Positions 13,239 through 15,150 of a DNA stretch of 15,150 nucleotides are shown here, piece by piece. The notes below the pieces were generated by a model that worked only from the letters and a program-made list of their open reading frames with translations, was not told the DNA's origin and did no database searches. The stretch is taken from positions 1 to 15,150 of the forward strand of contig JAFYIW010000043.1 of the NCBI GenBank assembly GCA_017538465.1. The letters are read 5' to 3'. Position 1 is the first letter of the stretch. The number at the start of each line of letters is the position of its first letter. The translations under genes were made by a program, and so were the position numbers. Source of the DNA: Victivallales bacterium. Its GTDB lineage: Bacteria > Verrucomicrobiota > Lentisphaeria > Oligosphaerales > Oligosphaeraceae.

Positions 13239-13264
13239 AGAAAGCCACCATAGAAAGCCACCAT
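13239..13264 (+). repeat. 13-bp tandem duplication AGAAAGCCACCAT x 2
   Basis: Two perfect adjacent copies (13239-13251 and 13252-13264), just outside the trpA stop codon. This insertion explains why the flank of copy B is about 20 bp longer than that of copy A. Confidence 0.85.
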
Positions 13265-13340
13265 TACCTCAGGCAACCTTTGCGGAGGTTGCGGACTAGG
13301 GCAGCGGCCGGGCCTGGCTGGTGACAGGCATTAACAAAGG
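13258..13340 (-). repeat. trpA 3' end direct repeat (copy B, inside trpA)
   Basis: The partner of 13123-13205. It covers the last 25 sense codons and the TAA of trpA plus 6 bp beyond. It contains GGTGACAGGCA on the plus strand, similar to the G-rich repeat core, here as part of the VNACHQ codons. Confidence 0.9.
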
Positions 13341-14043
13341 CCGACCCCACGACCACGCCGTCCGCGCAGGTCGCCACGGTATGCGCGGCCTCCTGGCTGG
13401 CAATGCCGAAACCGACGACGACGGGCACAGGCGAGAGTTGTCGAATTGTCTTGAGTTTTTGGGCGAGTTCCGGTGGCATGCTTGCTCGTGCTCCAGTGAT
13501 GCCTCGCACGCTCACGTAGTAAACAAAGCCCGTGATGTCCCCCACGATGGCTTTGGCACGTTCTGGCGAGGTCGCGGGAGAGACCAGCGGAATCAGATGA
13601 AGCCCATGGGAACGGCAGGGCGTGAGCAACTCGTCGCGCTCTTCCAGGGGGAGGTCCACGGCGAGGATGCCGTCCAAGCCGATTTCCTGGAGTTTTGCGC
13701 AGAGCTTCTCCAGACCGTAGTTATACATCACATTGAAGTAGCTGAAGAGAATCATACCTGTTTGGGGATGCCTTTTGCGAATTCGCTCGGCCATTTCAAG
13801 GATGTTGACGAGGTTCGCCCCATTTTCGATGGCGGTCTGCCCTGCTGCGGAGATGGTCGGACCGTCGGCCATGGGGTCGGAGAACGGGATGCCCAGCTCG
13901 ATGATGTCCGCGCCATTTTCGATGGCGGTATCGATATCCTGTTCGCTTTGGGCGAGATTGGGGTAGCCTGCTTCGGCGAAGATGATGAGCGCGGCACGAT
14001 TTTCCGCACGGCATTGCTGGAAGATGGATTCGATTCGATTCAT
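13264..14043 (-). CDS. trpA: Tryptophan synthase alpha subunit
   Basis: Cleaves indole-3-glycerol phosphate to indole and glyceraldehyde-3-phosphate; indole passes to TrpB in the alpha2-beta2 complex. Its 259 residues are close to the family norm (~260-268). The TIM-barrel motif IIELGIPFSDPMADGPTIS (47-65) holds catalytic Glu49 and Asp60, at the same positions as in the Salmonella enzyme. YYVSVRGITGARA is the flexible loop 6, and VGFGIAS and DGVVVGSAFV form the phosphate site. The N-terminus IIFAEAGYPN differs from the common (F/Y)-x-TAG-(D/Y)P. It lies 64 nt downstream of trpB, probably in one operon, with no clear Shine-Dalgarno. Its final 25 codons and the stop are duplicated downstream at 13123-13205. 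The stop is TAA. Confidence 0.95.
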   Translation of the reverse strand: MNRIESIFQQCRAENRAALIIFAEAGYPNLAQSEQDIDTAIENGADIIELGIPFSDPMADGPTISAAGQTAIENGANLVNILEMAERIRKRHPQTGMILFSYFNVMYNYGLEKLCAKLQEIGLDGILAVDLPLEERDELLTPCRSHGLHLIPLVSPATSPERAKAIVGDITGFVYYVSVRGITGARASMPPELAQKLKTIRQLSPVPVVVGFGIASQEAAHTVATCADGVVVGSAFVNACHQPGPAAALVRNLRKGCLR

Positions 14044-14061
14044 GGGATTTCTAAAGGAAGT

Positions 14062-14088
14062 TGGGACAAATGGAACAATTGGGACAAG
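14062..14088 (+). repeat. 9-bp tandem repeat x 3 in the trpB-trpA gap
   Basis: TGGGACAAA, TGGAACAAT and TGGGACAAG are head to tail. They occupy 27 of the 64 bases between trpB and trpA. On the mRNA strand the unit reads TTGTCCCA. Confidence 0.8.
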
Positions 14089-14107
14089 GAAGAGGGAAGT
14101 TCGAAGG

Positions 14108-15150
14108 CTACTTGTGCTCCTTCTTCCACTCGCGGATGTTCTCCATGTCCTTGTCGCCGCGGCCAGAGAGATTCACGATAATGACATCGCTTTTCGGACG
14201 GAGCGGAGCGGATTTCAGCGCCTGGGCGACGGCGTGGGAGCTCTCCAGGGCGGGAATGATGCCCTCCAGACGGCAAAGCATGTCGAAGGCATGGATCGCC
14301 TCGTCGTCATTGATGACCTCGTAGTGGGCTTTTCCGAGGTCCGCCCAGTAGGCGTGTTCGGGTCCGACGCCGGGGTAGTCCAGTCCTGCGGAGACGGAGT
14401 AAGTGGGCGTGACCTGACCATCGGGGCGTTGTAGCAGATAGGTCTTGGCCCCGTGGAGCACGCCGACTTGTCCGCCGTTGATGGAGGCGGCGTGATTGCC
14501 AGTCGCAACGCCTTCGCCGCCAGCCTCCACGCCAGTGAGCCGCACACTGGGGTCGTTCTCGAAGCCAGCGAAGATGCCCATCGCATTGGAGCCGCCGCCC
14601 ACGCAGGCAATCACCTCGTCGGGAAGTTTCCCTGCCTGTTCCAGACACTGTCGACGCGCCTCGTGGCCAATCACCGATTGGAAGTCCTTGACCATCATTG
14701 GATAGGGATAAGGCCCAGCCACCGTTCCGATGACATAGAAGGTCTCCGGCGCAGTGGCGGTCCATTCGCGGATGGCGGCGTTCATGGCATCCTTGAGGGT
14801 GGCGGAGCCCTCGGTGATGGAGCGAACGGTGGTGCCCAGGCATTCCATGCGCTCGACATTCGGTGCCTGACGGGCGACATCGACCGCCCCCATATAGACC
14901 TCGCAGGGCATCCCGAAGAGCGCGGCCATCGTCGCCGTGGCCACGCCGTGCATTCCCGCACCGGTCTCGGCGATGAGGCGCTTGCAGCCCATGCGGCGGG
15001 CAAGCAGGACTTGTCCAAGCGTGTTGTTGACCTTGTGCGCGCCAGTATGGTTGAGGTCCTCGCGCTTGAGGTAGATTTGCGCTCCGCCGCAGTATTCGGT
15101 AAGCCGTTTGGCAAAGTAGAGCGGGGACTCTCGTCCGACGTAGTGTTTCA
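14108..15150 (-). CDS. trpB: Tryptophan synthase beta subunit (C-terminal 346 residues; 5' end outside window)
   Basis: PLP enzyme that condenses indole with L-serine to give tryptophan. The frame is open to the right edge with no stop; by alignment about 48 N-terminal residues are missing. LKREDLNHTGAHKVNNTLGQ holds the PLP lysine (visible residue 39, Salmonella Lys87). AETGAGMHGVATAT holds Glu109 (visible 61). CVGGGSNAMG is the phosphate-binding loop. SAGLDYPGVGPEHAYW and NLSGRGDKD (Ser377 region) complete the site. The residue equivalent to Gln114 of the conserved AETGAGQHG loop is Met (visible 66). ERMECLGTTV, GSATLKDAMNAAIREW and IIPALESSHAVAQALK are further family matches. It is upstream of trpA on the same strand. 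The stop is TAG. Confidence 0.95.
   Translation of the reverse strand, partial: KHYVGRESPLYFAKRLTEYCGGAQIYLKREDLNHTGAHKVNNTLGQVLLARRMGCKRLIAETGAGMHGVATATMAALFGMPCEVYMGAVDVARQAPNVERMECLGTTVRSITEGSATLKDAMNAAIREWTATAPETFYVIGTVAGPYPYPMMVKDFQSVIGHEARRQCLEQAGKLPDEVIACVGGGSNAMGIFAGFENDPSVRLTGVEAGGEGVATGNHAASINGGQVGVLHGAKTYLLQRPDGQVTPTYSVSAGLDYPGVGPEHAYWADLGKAHYEVINDDEAIHAFDMLCRLEGIIPALESSHAVAQALKSAPLRPKSDVIIVNLSGRGDKDMENIREWKKEHK

Noticed and set aside
13320..13331. G-rich repeat inserted into the trpA coding region
   Set aside because: GGTGACAGGCA in trpA encodes residues at a position where the TrpA length is normal, so an insertion is not supported. It may simply be a chance match, possibly used as a recombination point.
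13123..13340. Integrase attachment sites (attL/attR) using the trpA 3' end
   Set aside because: The copies are only 52 bp apart with no element between them, and no integrase is in the window. A local tandem duplication explains them better.

Overview
The window looks like chromosomal DNA from the Planctomycetes-Verrucomicrobia-Chlamydiae group, most likely Lentisphaerota. This is inferred from a prepilin-type H-X9-DG protein with the long hydrophobic N-terminus that is abundant in that phylum, a large secreted GH42-like glycosidase, and a RAYT-type transposase with G-rich repeats. No rRNA or other phylogenetic marker is present, so the assignment is tentative.

Layout, left to right. (1) 1-4064, minus strand: a three-gene efflux operon in the order tolC-like outer-membrane factor, HlyD-type adaptor, RND pump; the pump runs off the left edge. 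(2) 4235-5569, minus: a 78-residue unknown protein and a 10-TM EamA/DMT transporter. (3) 5612-6569, minus: a single-gene unit for a prepilin-like H-X9-DG protein, with a clear sigma70-like promoter (perfect TATAAT) and a rho-independent terminator. (4) 6633-9713, minus: a 1026-residue secreted GH42-like glycosidase. (5) 9802-11254: two clusters of a short G-rich repeat (core GGGGACAGGCAC), one with 33-bp and one with 24-bp periodicity, flanking an A/T-richer family 2 glycosyltransferase (minus). (6) 11463-13020, the only plus-strand genes: a RAYT/TnpA_REP transposase and an Mrr-like PD-(D/E)XK endonuclease. (7) 13087-13340: a repeat-rich junction carrying a duplicated copy of the 3' end of trpA. 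(8) 13264-15150, minus: trpA and a 5'-truncated trpB, the two tryptophan synthase subunits.

The flanks are ordinary housekeeping or envelope genes. The accessory part is roughly 9.8-13.3 kb. There the RAYT, its probable repeat family and an isolated endonuclease sit beside trpA. The most unusual observation is the endonuclease: its open frame stops at codon 177, but the same frame continues through one TGA and one TAG with what looks like the conserved C-terminus of the family (LPFD-x-x-YD ... EA-x-x-x-GF), ending at a TAA at 13018-13020. The simplest reading is recent decay by two nonsense mutations. The second is the near-identical 83-bp duplication of the trpA 3' end (80/83). The third is the repeat family itself, present in two tandem arrays of different period and in related GGTGACAGGCA forms near trpA.
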